A stretch of 64,000 nucleotides of DNA from Clostridia bacterium (GCA_900755035.1 CAAEEZ010000016.1:62001-126000); one strand, 5' to 3'. Shown: positions 50,649 through 58,945, numbered from the stretch's first letter. Program-made: numbers and translations. Notes: generated by a model not told the origin, from the letters alone.

Positions 50649-50777
50649 TTTCCACCTATTTTATTCTACCGCTTTTACCACCAATTTACAAAACTGCCCC
50701 AAATTTCCACTTTTTCAAACTTTTTTGCTATTTATTTGAATTTATTTTATAAATTTACTTATTTCTTAGTTAAATGA

Positions 50778-50806
50778 TTGACTTTACTTAAAATAGTTAA
50801 TATAAT
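50778..50806 (+). promoter_or_regulatory. Promoter of the DUF898-type gene
   Basis: TTGACT, a 17-bp spacer and a perfect TATAAT at 50801-50806. The implied start near 50813 leaves a leader of about 119 nt that contains a hairpin (50826-50849) and the pseudoknot below. Confidence 0.75.
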
Positions 50807-50864
50807 TCATTTGTAATCGTGATCAGTTATTTATTCTATTGTAAATAACCGATTTTTATTGTCA

Positions 50865-50907
50865 CTTTTAGGGGTTAGGGCTACCTAAAAGCGTATATCT
50901 GCCCTAA
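50865..50907 (+). promoter_or_regulatory. Candidate H-type pseudoknot in the DUF898 mRNA leader
   Basis: Stem 1 TTTTAGG (50866-50872) pairs with CCTAAAA (50884-50890) and can extend by one C-G. Stem 2 TTAGGGC (50875-50881) pairs with GCCCTAA (50901-50907). The strands are interleaved, with loops of 2, 2 and 10 nt, ideal for an H-type pseudoknot. Stem 2 ends about 12 nt before the ribosome site. No known riboswitch class is recognised. Confidence 0.5.
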
Positions 50908-50931
50908 AATATAGGTTTTGGAGATGAGATT

Positions 50932-52278
50932 ATGAATTATTATGGCAAGTATTACGAAAAGTCGCTAAATAAGCGACTGGCTGTTAACTACGTTTCACGT
51001 GCTAGCGTTTGCGTATTTTTTAGTATAATTTGGTATATTTTATGTACAAATTTGAATGCCACTTTTGAACTTTATTTAGTTCCTGTACCTGTTATTTTGT
51101 TTTCTGTATTTAACAAAATAAGTCACGTTGTTAGAACTAGCAGAGTGAATAGGCGTACTTACTTTATTGCCGAAAATCTTGGCGACGACGTAAAGGCGCT
51201 TAAAAAGGAGTTTATAAAAAGGCGTTTCCCACGTGATTACGCTTTGATAATGGAAACTACCGATAGTTACTACAAAAAATGCGAGGAGAAAAAGGAAGAA
51301 TTTTTGGCTAATCCGCCCGCTCAAAACATATTAAACGACGGAATAGGCGATTTTTCAGGTGGTGCATTTGCAAGACTTGGTATGCTACTAGCATGCATTC
51401 TTATCCCCGCATTTACATTCGGCATAGGCTTTCCCGTTGCATACGTTCTATATCAACGCTGGATTTTCAAAAACACTACCTACGACGGAAGACAAGTGAT
51501 ATTCGACGGAAAAATTTCAAACCTTATGCTAAAATGGATTGCCGGCATATTTATTTTAGTGCTGTGTGTTGCAATTCCGCAAATTCTTCAACTTGGTATG
51601 TATACCGTTTCTTTCATTGTAGTACCTCATTTCTATATTCTTATACTTCTTCCTTCAAGGCTACTTAGATGGAAGGTATCGCGTCTTCATATTGAAGGCG
51701 AAAACAGAATACTAGGCAGTTCTTGGACGGGCAACGCAATCCTATTAGACCTACTATATATCGGCACGTTCATTCTTTGGGTAATTACCCTAGGCATAAT
51801 GAAACCCGTAAACATTTGTTGGCGTAAGTCCTACGTTCAAAAACACATGTTTATCGACGGACACAACGTTCGTTTTGACGGCGACGGCGGACAAATGATA
51901 GGCAACTATATTTTGTGGAATTTGCTTTCGATAATAACACTTGGCATTTACGCCTTGTTTGTAAAAGTAAGAATTGCAAAATGGGTAAACAAACACACCC
52001 ACCTTTCAAAAGCAGTTCGTCAAGCACCCGTAGTAAAAGAGGAAAAAGTAAAAAACACTAGCCCTAAAACGGCAACCGCTCAAACGATAACTACCGAAAA
52101 CGCTAGCGAGATACAAAGAAATAACGACAAAGTAAAAGCGGAACAAGCCGTTATAGCAAGCGAAGAAGTTGTGGCTAGCAAAGAGGAAACCGTAACCGTA
52201 GAAAACACCTCCGATACCATAAATATAGCAGGCGATGTTACAGAGCCTACGGATAACGCTGATAGCGAAAATAACTAA
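50932..52278 (+). CDS. DUF898-type multi-pass membrane protein
   Basis: Membrane protein of 448 aa resembling the DUF898 (YjgN-like) family. Two short F-D-G repeat units are typical: TTYDGRQVIFDGKISNLMLK and FIDGHNVRFDGDGGQMIGNY, the latter followed by LWNLLSIITLGIYALFVKVR and W-V-N-K-H-T. About eight hydrophobic segments are present. The C-terminal 80 residues are an acidic, Thr/Glu-rich disordered tail, absent from most relatives. Function unknown. The start follows TTTTGGAGATGAGATT; the mRNA leader can fold into a pseudoknot, suggesting post-initiation control. Confidence 0.75.
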   Translation: MNYYGKYYEKSLNKRLAVNYVSRASVCVFFSIIWYILCTNLNATFELYLVPVPVILFSVFNKISHVVRTSRVNRRTYFIAENLGDDVKALKKEFIKRRFPRDYALIMETTDSYYKKCEEKKEEFLANPPAQNILNDGIGDFSGGAFARLGMLLACILIPAFTFGIGFPVAYVLYQRWIFKNTTYDGRQVIFDGKISNLMLKWIAGIFILVLCVAIPQILQLGMYTVSFIVVPHFYILILLPSRLLRWKVSRLHIEGENRILGSSWTGNAILLDLLYIGTFILWVITLGIMKPVNICWRKSYVQKHMFIDGHNVRFDGDGGQMIGNYILWNLLSIITLGIYALFVKVRIAKWVNKHTHLSKAVRQAPVVKEEKVKNTSPKTATAQTITTENASEIQRNNDKVKAEQAVIASEEVVASKEETVTVENTSDTINIAGDVTEPTDNADSENN

Positions 52279-52342
52279 AATATAATTTGCTACTTGCAAA
52301 CTATATATCTTACCCTATTTCAAAGCAATTTGAATAAAAATT

Positions 52343-52366
52343 CCCGACTACGAGGTCGGGTTTTTT
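52343..52366 (+). terminator. Terminator of the DUF898-type gene
   Basis: Stem CCCGAC/GTCGGG with a 6-nt loop and a run of six T's. Confidence 0.88.
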
Positions 52367-52414
52367 ATAGTTTTATTAGGTTTTATCGGCTATTTAGCAG
52401 ATTTTTTAATGCCG

Positions 52415-53581
52415 TTATTGTAAATTGGTATTTTTCTTCGTTATCTTAAACGTAAGTTCCGTCATAGTTATCATTAGCACGACGAACACGATAATATATA
52501 TCGGCAATATATCAAATCCAAACGTTTTGCCAAGTAGCCCGAATAGTGGCGGAATAAAGGTAGAACCAACATAGGCGCTTGCCATCTGTATACCAATTAT
52601 TGCGCCCGAATTTTCTGCGCCGAAGTTGTTTGGCGTGGAGTGGATAATGCACGGATAGATAGGCGCACAACCAAAACCTATTGTTACAAATGCAGACGGA
52701 GCAAGCATTGCGTTATCAACAGGAATAAACAGCAATATAATACCTATTATCAGTATACTAGTACCAAGCAGTATCATTTTTCTGTCGCCCATCTTTTCGG
52801 CGATAAATCCACTTAAAAACCTACCCGCCGTAATGCCTATATAAAACAGCGAGGCAAACTGCGCCGCTTGTTCGGTTGGTAGCCCTTTTACCTCAACAAA
52901 GTAGATGCTAGCCCAATACATCGTGGTTGCCTCTAATGCACAATAGGCAAAAAAGCCTATTAGTAAAAACGGCACGCCTTTTATTCTTAGCGCCTTAATA
53001 ATGCCCACTTTTGCTTGTTTTTCGGTAACTCTATCCTCGTTTGCCTTCCACAGTGGCAACGTTAGTAGTAGCACCACACCTATTGCAATCTGCACGTAGC
53101 CTACTATTCTGTATCCATCGTTCCAAGTTGACGTACTAAGTGCGTAACTCATCACGAACGGGCTAATAATTGCCCCTACGCCCCAAAAACAATGTAGCCA
53201 ACTCATATGTTTGGATTTATAATGCACGGCTACGTAGTTGTTAAGTGCAGCATCTATTGCCCCTGCCCCTAGTCCGTACGGAATAGCAAATAAAATCAGC
53301 ATCCAAAACGCCGTAGAAAAGGAAAAACCTATCATTGCGCCAGCAGTTAGAAACACACTAAATATCGTAACCAACTTTACGCCGAACCTTCTTGTTAGCA
53401 TATCGGACATCAGGCTAGAAACTATCGTTCCGCCCGAGATAATCATAGATATTATGCCCATATACGAAACGGGTACGTTAAACCCTGCGTACATATCAGG
53501 CCAGCCTGCCCCCAGCAAAGAATCTGGAAGCCCCAAACTAATAAACGCTAAATATATGATTGCAATTAGCAACGTGTACAT
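52415..53581 (-). CDS. MFS transporter
   Basis: Major facilitator superfamily protein, 388 aa, with 12 predicted helices. The loop between helices 2 and 3 reads SDMLTRRFGVKLV, and helix 4 begins PYGLGAGAIDAALNNYVAVH, a pattern seen in the FucP/YbjJ-like sugar or drug branch of MFS. The start is taken at the ATG at 53581 with GAGAGGACAAT before it. A longer frame from a TTG 13 codons upstream is less well supported. The substrate is not predictable. Confidence 0.87.
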   Translation of the reverse strand: MYTLLIAIIYLAFISLGLPDSLLGAGWPDMYAGFNVPVSYMGIISMIISGGTIVSSLMSDMLTRRFGVKLVTIFSVFLTAGAMIGFSFSTAFWMLILFAIPYGLGAGAIDAALNNYVAVHYKSKHMSWLHCFWGVGAIISPFVMSYALSTSTWNDGYRIVGYVQIAIGVVLLLTLPLWKANEDRVTEKQAKVGIIKALRIKGVPFLLIGFFAYCALEATTMYWASIYFVEVKGLPTEQAAQFASLFYIGITAGRFLSGFIAEKMGDRKMILLGTSILIIGIILLFIPVDNAMLAPSAFVTIGFGCAPIYPCIIHSTPNNFGAENSGAIIGIQMASAYVGSTFIPPLFGLLGKTFGFDILPIYIIVFVVLMITMTELTFKITKKNTNLQ

Positions 53582-53921
53582 ATTGTCCTCTCTGCAAACT
53601 ATTTTCAGGTAAAGTTGCAAAATGCTTCTTTTCTCCCCGTAAATAGTCTATTTTTATTAGATTATCTCAAAAAATCAATGTAATTTTACTCGTTTTCGAA
53701 AAATTAGTCAACTTTACTTTTACAATTAAATAGTATCAATTTTATATTTTTACATAAAATATTATTCTAGCCAAATACTATCCCTTACCTACAAATTGCA
53801 AATAAAAAAGCACGGACCTTTCTGTATCGCTTATTTTGTCTTAGGTGGGAACAAAACGACATAAATATTTCTATCAAATTTTCATATCAATTTTCTTTTT
53901 CATTCTGCTTATTAACTATAT

Positions 53922-54001
53922 CATAGTCGTGCGACCTTCGGTCTAATGTGCGTTCGCCTATTTGTAGTCAACCAATAAAAAAGCACGGAATAAATCCGTG
54001 C
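53922..54001. repeat. 80-bp exact direct repeat, copy 1
   Basis: Identical to 54135-54214. It contains a small GACC-TTCG-GTC-type hairpin, TTTGTAGTCAACC and, at its end, the AAAAAAGCACGGA/TCCGTGC terminator hairpin. Confidence 0.92.
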
Positions 54002-54134
54002 ATAAGTAATTTTTCTATTCTATAATTTCTTTATTTAGAATTTTCACTCGTTCGTGGTAGGAACAATACGACATAGGTACATTTCTCAAAATTTTATACC
54101 ACTTAATATGTTTTTTCTTGCTAAAAAACTACAC

Positions 54135-54214
54135 CATAGTCGTGCGACCTTCGGTCTAATGTGCGTTCGCCTATTTGTAGTCAACCAATAAAAAAGCACG
54201 GAATAAATCCGTGC
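54135..54214. repeat. 80-bp exact direct repeat, copy 2
   Basis: Second copy, 213 bp from the first. It ends in the terminator that closes the functional tRNA operon. The sequence between copies is clearly diverged, so the identity of the 80 bp stands out. Confidence 0.92.
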
Positions 54215-54220
54215 TTTTTT
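54190..54220 (-). terminator. Terminator of the tRNA operon
   Basis: A 13-bp stem (AAAAAAGCACGGA/TCCGTGCTTTTTT) with an ATAAA loop directly after the tRNA-Val gene. Confidence 0.93.
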
Positions 54221-54222
54221 AT

Positions 54223-54298
54223 TGGTGGGAACAATAGGGCTCGAACCTATGACCCTCTGCTTGTAAGGCAGATGCTCTCCCAACTGAGCTATGCTCCC
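54223..54298 (-). tRNA. tRNA-Val (anticodon TAC)
   Basis: Cloverleaf read on the minus strand: acceptor GGGAGCA/TGTTCCC, D-arm TAGCTCAGTTGGGAGAGCA, anticodon loop CTTACAA, T-arm with GGTTCGAGCCC, and an encoded CCA end. Last of four tRNAs. Confidence 0.97.
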
Positions 54299-54303
54299 GA
54301 TTA

Positions 54304-54379
54304 TGGTGACCCCGACGAGAATCGAACTCGTGTTACCGCCGTGAAAGGGCGATGTCTTAGACCGCTTGACCACGGGGCC
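54304..54379 (-). tRNA. tRNA-Glu (anticodon TTC)
   Basis: Acceptor GGCCCCG/CGGGGTC, D-arm with TGGTCAAGCGGTCTAAGAC, anticodon loop CTTTCAC, T-arm AGTTCGATTC, encoded CCA. Confidence 0.97.
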
Positions 54380-54384
54380 ATAAA

Positions 54385-54461
54385 TGGTAGCGGCGGTAAG
54401 ATTCGAACCTACGACCTGTCGGGTATGAACCGACTGCTCTAACCAGCTGAGCCACGCCGCC
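54385..54461 (-). tRNA. tRNA-Met, elongator (anticodon CAT)
   Basis: Acceptor GGCGGCG pairs with CGCCGCT through a G-U at position 1-72. Anticodon loop TTCATAC, T-arm GGTTCGAATC, encoded CCA. It matches elongator Met tRNA of Firmicutes rather than the lysidine-type tRNA-Ile. Confidence 0.92.
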
Positions 54462-54466
54462 ATAAT

Positions 54467-54544
<78 letters not shown>

Positions 54545-54571
54545 ACGTATACATCAAAATGATGCTTATTT

Positions 54572-54600
54572 ATTGTATAGGAATTTAATTGTTTTGTCAA
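54572..54600 (-). promoter_or_regulatory. Promoter of the tRNA operon
   Basis: On the minus strand a perfect TTGACA (54600-54595), a 17-bp spacer and TACAAT (54577-54572), 28 bp before tRNA-fMet. Confidence 0.85.
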
Positions 54601-54693
54601 TGAATTTTAGCCCGTTTTTAATTTTTTTTGGTTTTTTACTTTTTTTGACCTTTATCGTATTGTATACTTATATTTATTTTATAAGAATATGCT

Positions 54694-55105
54694 CTATATT
54701 AAGCCGTCTTCTTTCATTTTATTATATATTTCAATTCCTTTTTCTATTGACTTATAATAAGTTTCGTCTTTCGTCATAGGTATTCTCGGATTTCTTTCAA
54801 AAGGTCCTTTATTCGCTAGGTCTGCCCAAAAAAATAGCCGTTGCTATACCGTTTATTTCTTTTTCGGTTAAATGCACTTTCTTTTCCGCGTCTTGCTTTA
54901 CAGTTTCTTGGCTAGTTTTCTCATCACATGCAGTTCTACTCTCTTCTACCTTTGACATCATATTTTGATAGGTTTCATCTTTAATCATTACAAGGTTGCC
55001 TACTTCCGTATTTACTTTTATAACTTCGTCGTTTTGTATGCAGTTTTCAGCCAAGTTTTCTAGTTTTTTGCTAAATTCGTCAATATTTGCATTTATCGTT
55101 TTCAT
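54694..55105 (-). pseudogene. Phd/YefM-like antitoxin gene with a frame break
   Basis: The intact first part (55105 to about 54830) encodes about 92 aa. The N-terminus looks like a Phd/YefM-type antitoxin (NTEVGNLVMIKDETYQNMM), and a Lys/Glu-rich linker follows. The frame then ends at 54809, giving 98 aa. Removing one base from the seven-A run at 54828-54834 restores the frame to a stop at 54694-54696. That adds a coherent tail (WADLANKGPFERNPRIPMTK, then YYKSIEKGIEIYNKMKEDG). No toxin gene is adjacent. Either the gene is mutated, the run is a sequencing or assembly error, or slippage restores it. The start follows GGGGGAAAAATA. Confidence 0.6.
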
Positions 55106-55136
55106 ATTATTTTTCCCCCGTTCGTTTGGTTTTCTA

Positions 55137-55913
55137 TTAAACTAGCAAGTCCTCAATCTTTTTGTACACGTAATTCTTTTTTAGCACCCTGTAAAAAGTA
55201 GGGATACTAGAAAAGCCCGAACTAAATATTGCTTCTGATATGGTTACGTCGGAGTTTTTTAGCATTTCCAAAACTTTGTCTGCCCTAATAATAGATATGT
55301 AGTCGGTAATAGACGTACCCATACAGCTATTAAATAGCCTAGAAAAGTAGTATTTGCTGTACCCAAAGTGATTTGCTAGCGTATCCAAGGTGATTTCTTC
55401 GGCGTAGTGCTCGTCGATATAAGTGATAATATCGCCGATAATACCCACGTCGTATTTATACTCTTTTTCGCTAACGCCAAGTTTATCTACTATTTTACCA
55501 AGTAATAGGTCTACGCAACCTTGCGTAACTAGATTGTTGCGGTTTTCGTCCTTTAACGACCTAATTATAGGCAAAAGTTCGCTAGTAAATTCTTTATCAG
55601 TAATAACGTTACCCGACAGCAATTTGTTGCCGTAGGCGTTAAAGTAGTCGGTTAGATACATATTTGGAAATACGATGCACGTTTGCGTACTATTTCTGCT
55701 ATCAAGGTATGCGTGAATTACGTAACTATCGGCAATAAACAAATCCCCTTTGTGTAAAACTATCATTTTATTGTTCGTAATTATTTTTTTATCGCCTTCG
55801 TCTACGTACAATATCTCCAACTTTTTGTGGAAGTGGCTAGGGCAAGATTGGTCAATACCAGACAAATAAAACAATTTTTCGTCTTTTTCTCTACTTATTT
55901 CGTAATTTATCAT
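55137..55913 (-). CDS. AraC-family transcriptional regulator
   Basis: Regulator of 258 aa. N-terminal cupin-type sensor (HFHKKLEILYVDEG, then ADSYVIHAYLDS) and a C-terminal double helix-turn-helix (LDTLANHFGYSKYYFSRLFN and TISEAIFSSGFSSIPTFYRV). The usual final P-x-x-Y-R is degenerate (YVYKKIEDLLV). The antitoxin-like gene lies 31 bp downstream. Targets are unknown. The start follows GCGGAGATTAAA. Confidence 0.9.
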   Translation of the reverse strand: MINYEISREKDEKLFYLSGIDQSCPSHFHKKLEILYVDEGDKKIITNNKMIVLHKGDLFIADSYVIHAYLDSRNSTQTCIVFPNMYLTDYFNAYGNKLLSGNVITDKEFTSELLPIIRSLKDENRNNLVTQGCVDLLLGKIVDKLGVSEKEYKYDVGIIGDIITYIDEHYAEEITLDTLANHFGYSKYYFSRLFNSCMGTSITDYISIIRADKVLEMLKNSDVTISEAIFSSGFSSIPTFYRVLKKNYVYKKIEDLLV

Positions 55914-56022
55914 TTTAATCTCCGCAATATTTGAGAATACTAAAACTAAATGTTTAATGCATTATTCCTGTCTTTATTATACACTATAATCACAAATAAG
56001 CAATAAAATTCGAGGTGATAAT

Positions 56023-56100
56023 ATGAAAAAAGTTACAAAAAAAAGTCAAAGCGTTATCACAAACTTGAGTGTCGCTTTATTTTATTTGTTGTCTAAATAG
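56023..56100 (+). CDS. Candidate small peptide gene, 25 codons
   Basis: A short frame MKKVTKKSQSVITNLSVALF followed by YLLSK, in the gap between the divergent AraC gene and the convergent zinc-ribbon gene. It has a well-spaced CGAGGTGATAAT site and a TATAAT at 55985-55990, though the -35 is poor. The peptide has a basic N-terminus and a short hydrophobic amphipathic C-terminal half, as in small membrane-active peptides or type I toxins. No Cys for an AgrD-like thiolactone. No family recognised. Confidence 0.4.
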   Translation: MKKVTKKSQSVITNLSVALFYLLSK

Positions 56101-56180
56101 CAATAAATAAAAATTTCGCTACTTTTAGTAGCATCAAGTTTTGCTCATAATTTTCTTTCACAAATATAACCATTAACAGT

Positions 56181-56208
56181 AAAAATCCCACTACTAAGTG
56201 GGATTTTT
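56181..56208. terminator. Terminator, usable from both sides
   Basis: A 12-bp stem AAAAATCCCACT/AGTGGGATTTTT with an ACTA loop, 4 bp past the stop codon of the minus-strand zinc-ribbon gene and 80 bp past the small plus-strand ORF. Confidence 0.88.
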
Positions 56209-56211
56209 ACT

Positions 56212-56355
56212 TTATTCTTCTTCAAAAGTTGTGTTGTTACATCTTGGGCACGGTGGCATTTTATCATACTCGTTTAGAGAAACTTCGGTATGACAATTAG
56301 TGCAACAATAACAGCCCTTGCCTGGCTTTTCGCCGGTATTTACGATATTGCTCAT
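56212..56355 (-). CDS. Small zinc-ribbon protein
   Basis: A 47-aa protein with two Cys pairs, CCTNC and CPRC, spaced as in rubredoxin-like or zinc-ribbon folds, and acidic ends. The start is the ATG at 56355, downstream of GGAGG. A longer reading from 56397 would place that ribosome site inside the gene. Similar tiny zinc ribbons are common in clostridia, but their role is unclear. It stands alone between argS and the AraC region. Confidence 0.7.
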   Translation of the reverse strand: MSNIVNTGEKPGKGCYCCTNCHTEVSLNEYDKMPPCPRCNNTTFEEE

Positions 56356-56420
56356 AATAATACTTCCCTCCTGTTTTGATAGTATTATTTTTAGCAATTC
56401 TTTCCGTTTTATACCAACTT

Positions 56421-58106
56421 TTACATTTTGCTAGGCGCTTTTATTCCAATTAAGCCAAGTCCCGACTTAATTACGTCCTTTACTGCCTTGGTTAATAGTA
56501 GCCTTGCGTTCCTAATTCCTTCCGGTTGGTCGATAATTCTATGATTTATGTAGAATTTGTTGTACGCTTGGCTTATATCGATAATTTGTCTAGTTACCAT
56601 ACTAGGCTCGTATTTTTCGCTTGCGTCCTTGATAATATCAGGATATCTATCTAATAGTTTGCAAAGTTCGAACGCCTCTAGGTTATTTACGCCTTCGTAA
56701 TCAATCTCTCTAGTGATTTCGCATTTTTCTAGCACGCTACAACACCTTGCGTGCGTGTACTGAACGTACGGCGCAGTTTCACCGTCGAAGTTAAGCACTT
56801 TGTCGTAACTGAAACTAATATCCTTTATCCTATTATTAGAAAGTGCGCTAAATACAACCGCTCCAACGCCAACTTCTTCGGCAATTTCTTCCTTATTTTG
56901 CAAATCGTTGTTTTTGTCGCAAATAATCTCGTATGCTTTTTTAACTGCGTTGTCTAATACTTCTTCCAAAAATACGACGTTGCCCTTTCTAGTTGACAGC
57001 GAACTTCCTTCTAGCGACACCATACCGAAAGCAACGTGGATTAAATCCTTTGCCCACGGATAGCCCATAAGTTCTACCACCTTAAACCATTGCTTAAAGT
57101 GTAGGTTTTGTTGATAAGCAACCACGTATAAGCATTTGTCAAAATCGTAGGTTTTTTTCCTATAAAAAGCAGCGGCTAAGTCCCTAGTTGCGTACAGCGT
57201 AGCTCCGTCCGCCTTTTTAAGTAGGCATGGTGGCATACCGTACTCTTCTAAGTCTACTATCGTAGCCCCTTCGGATATTTTTGCAAGCCCTTTTTCTTCT
57301 ATCTCGTCTAGTACGGGCTCCATTTTGTCGTTGTAGAAACTTTCACCGTTGTAACTATCGAAGGTTACGTCTAGCCTGTCGTACACCCTTTGCACTTCTT
57401 TTAAGGTGATTGCCTTGAACCAATTAAATAGTTTTAGCGCCTCTTCGTTGCCGTCCTCTATCTTCTTGAACCACGCCCTAGCCTCGCCATTTAGAGCGTC
57501 GTTTTTCTCGGCTTCGTCGTGGAATTTTACGTATATTTCAAGTAGTGCCTTGATGCCGTTTTCTTCTATTTTTTGCTTATCTCCCCACAATTTGTAGGCA
57601 ACGATAAGTTTTCCAAACTGAGTACCCCAATCGCCAAGGTGATTTATTCCAACGGTATTATAGCCCAAAAATTTGTAAATTCTATAAAGCGCTGCACCTA
57701 TTACGGTGGTGGATAAATGACCTATGTGGAAGGGCTTTGCAATATTTATAGACGAATAGTCTATGCACACGGTTTTGCCTTTTCCAAGGTCGCTTCTACC
57801 ATAGTTTTCGCCCGTTTCACTTACGTTATTTAGCGTTTTTACGATAAAATCCCTTTTGTTTATCGTAAAATTTAGGTATCCCGCTACGCTTTCAACCTTT
57901 GTAATTACGTTGTTTAGTTCTACTTTGCTCTTTAGTTCGTCCGCTATCATAACGGGAGATTTTCTTAGCATTTTGCTATATTTGAAACAAGGCAAAGCAT
58001 AGTCGCCCATTGCGCTGTCTTTTGGGAAAACGATAAGGCTTTCTATCTCCTCTTGACTAACGCCTTCGATTTTGATAAGTTTTGCAATCTCTTTCTTATA
58101 ATCCAT
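56421..58106 (-). CDS. argS: Arginyl-tRNA synthetase
   Basis: Charges tRNA-Arg; class I synthetase of 561 aa, the normal length. Motifs are the HIGH segment NIAKPFHIGHLSTTVIG and the downstream GMVSLEGSSLSTRKGNVVFL in place of a canonical KMSKS. The C-terminal anticodon-binding helices contain YVQYTHARCCSVLEK and the end LGLIGIKAPSKM typical of ArgS. It lies 51 bp after uppP on the same strand. Start after the AAACTGAGGTAAAT site. Confidence 0.96.
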   Translation of the reverse strand: MDYKKEIAKLIKIEGVSQEEIESLIVFPKDSAMGDYALPCFKYSKMLRKSPVMIADELKSKVELNNVITKVESVAGYLNFTINKRDFIVKTLNNVSETGENYGRSDLGKGKTVCIDYSSINIAKPFHIGHLSTTVIGAALYRIYKFLGYNTVGINHLGDWGTQFGKLIVAYKLWGDKQKIEENGIKALLEIYVKFHDEAEKNDALNGEARAWFKKIEDGNEEALKLFNWFKAITLKEVQRVYDRLDVTFDSYNGESFYNDKMEPVLDEIEEKGLAKISEGATIVDLEEYGMPPCLLKKADGATLYATRDLAAAFYRKKTYDFDKCLYVVAYQQNLHFKQWFKVVELMGYPWAKDLIHVAFGMVSLEGSSLSTRKGNVVFLEEVLDNAVKKAYEIICDKNNDLQNKEEIAEEVGVGAVVFSALSNNRIKDISFSYDKVLNFDGETAPYVQYTHARCCSVLEKCEITREIDYEGVNNLEAFELCKLLDRYPDIIKDASEKYEPSMVTRQIIDISQAYNKFYINHRIIDQPEGIRNARLLLTKAVKDVIKSGLGLIGIKAPSKM

Positions 58107-58157
58107 ATTTACCTCAGTTTATTTATTCTAGCATAATAAACTAAAATAATCAATTAT

Positions 58158-58913
58158 TTAGAAATAAAAGAAAAGAGTAACCAAACTAAGCACGGCAAGG
58201 TATATTCCAAACCACAAAAAACTGCTTTTTTTAATCGCTTTATAAAGAAGTGTTAAACTGATAACTCCCCCTAAAAAACTGAACGCCATACCCACCATCA
58301 AAGGTATCGGCTCGATTACGCCTACGCCTGACTTATCTAGCGTAACAAGTTCCATCGCTACGCTTGCTAGAATAATAGGGATACTTAGCATAAAAGAAAA
58401 GTCCATCGCTTTCTTTTTATCTACCCCAAGCATAGTAAGAGTGCTTACTGTAATTCCGCTACGGCTAATTCCTGGTAGTACGGCTATTCCTTGCATAACG
58501 CCCGTTAATAGTGCGTTTTTGAACGATAAAGTCCTGTTTTTGTTAGTTGAAAAGTACGACGAAAGAATTAGAACCACTGCCGACACCATGAAAAACAACG
58601 GTAAAAACTTGCCCGTTAAATACTCTTCTAAAAAGGTTTTGAATAAAATAGCAATTATTCCCGTTGGAATAGAGGCAATTAAAATATACCGTAAATCGCT
58701 TTTTATAGGGTGGCGAAGCATATAAAAAATCTGTTTGTAAAACACGAAAAACACGCTAAGTAGCGTGCCAAGATGTAGCATTACGTTCAAAAAAACGGAC
58801 GGCTCGGTTAGGCCTGCTTGCTCTAATAAAATTAAATGCCCACTGCTAGACACGGGCAAAAACTCGGTAAAACCCTGCACTAATCCTAAAACTATTGCTT
58901 TTACACTTTGCAT
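58158..58913 (-). CDS. uppP: Undecaprenyl-diphosphate phosphatase UppP/BacA
   Basis: Integral membrane enzyme that recycles the lipid carrier for peptidoglycan synthesis and confers bacitracin resistance when overproduced. The 251 aa include GLVQGFTEFLPVSSSGHLIL (motif 1 with the catalytic Glu and Ser residues) and VLPGISRSGITVSTLTML (motif 2 with the catalytic Arg). About eight membrane segments. It reads away from ychF, with about 90 bp between starts. Confidence 0.96.
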   Translation of the reverse strand: MQSVKAIVLGLVQGFTEFLPVSSSGHLILLEQAGLTEPSVFLNVMLHLGTLLSVFFVFYKQIFYMLRHPIKSDLRYILIASIPTGIIAILFKTFLEEYLTGKFLPLFFMVSAVVLILSSYFSTNKNRTLSFKNALLTGVMQGIAVLPGISRSGITVSTLTMLGVDKKKAMDFSFMLSIPIILASVAMELVTLDKSGVGVIEPIPLMVGMAFSFLGGVISLTLLYKAIKKSSFLWFGIYLAVLSLVTLFFYF

Positions 58914-58916
58914 TAC

Positions 58917-58945
58917 TTTACTATTCCTTTTTTTTAAGATATAAT
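58917..58945 (+). promoter_or_regulatory. Possible promoter of ychF
   Basis: TTTACT, a 17-bp spacer and a perfect TATAAT at 58940-58945, about 58 bp before the ychF start. The -35 is a weak match. Confidence 0.5.

Larger units (their letters stand above)
53582..54222. other. Repeat-rich, gene-free stretch downstream of the tRNA operon
   Basis: Consists largely of two diverged units of about 213 bp, each with a decayed tRNA 3' end (53844-53853 and 54055-54065) and an identical 80-bp core. The left end (53640-53800) is AT-rich without features. Confidence 0.65.

Noticed and set aside
53582..53620. Longer MFS start at a TTG 13 codons upstream
   Set aside because: The ATG at 53581 has a well-spaced GAGAGGAC site, and the TTG does not.
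53803..54220. CRISPR-like array in the tRNA-flanking repeats
   Set aside because: Only two full repeats, 80 bp long and 213 bp apart, with related rather than unique spacers, and no cas genes.
54086..54463. Minus-strand 125-codon frame
   Set aside because: It runs through three tRNA genes and the terminator repeat; the sequence is explained by the tRNAs and repeats.
54573..54779. Plus-strand hydrophobic 68-codon frame
   Set aside because: Overlaps the tRNA promoter and, on the opposite strand, the restored tail of the antitoxin-like gene; no ribosome site.
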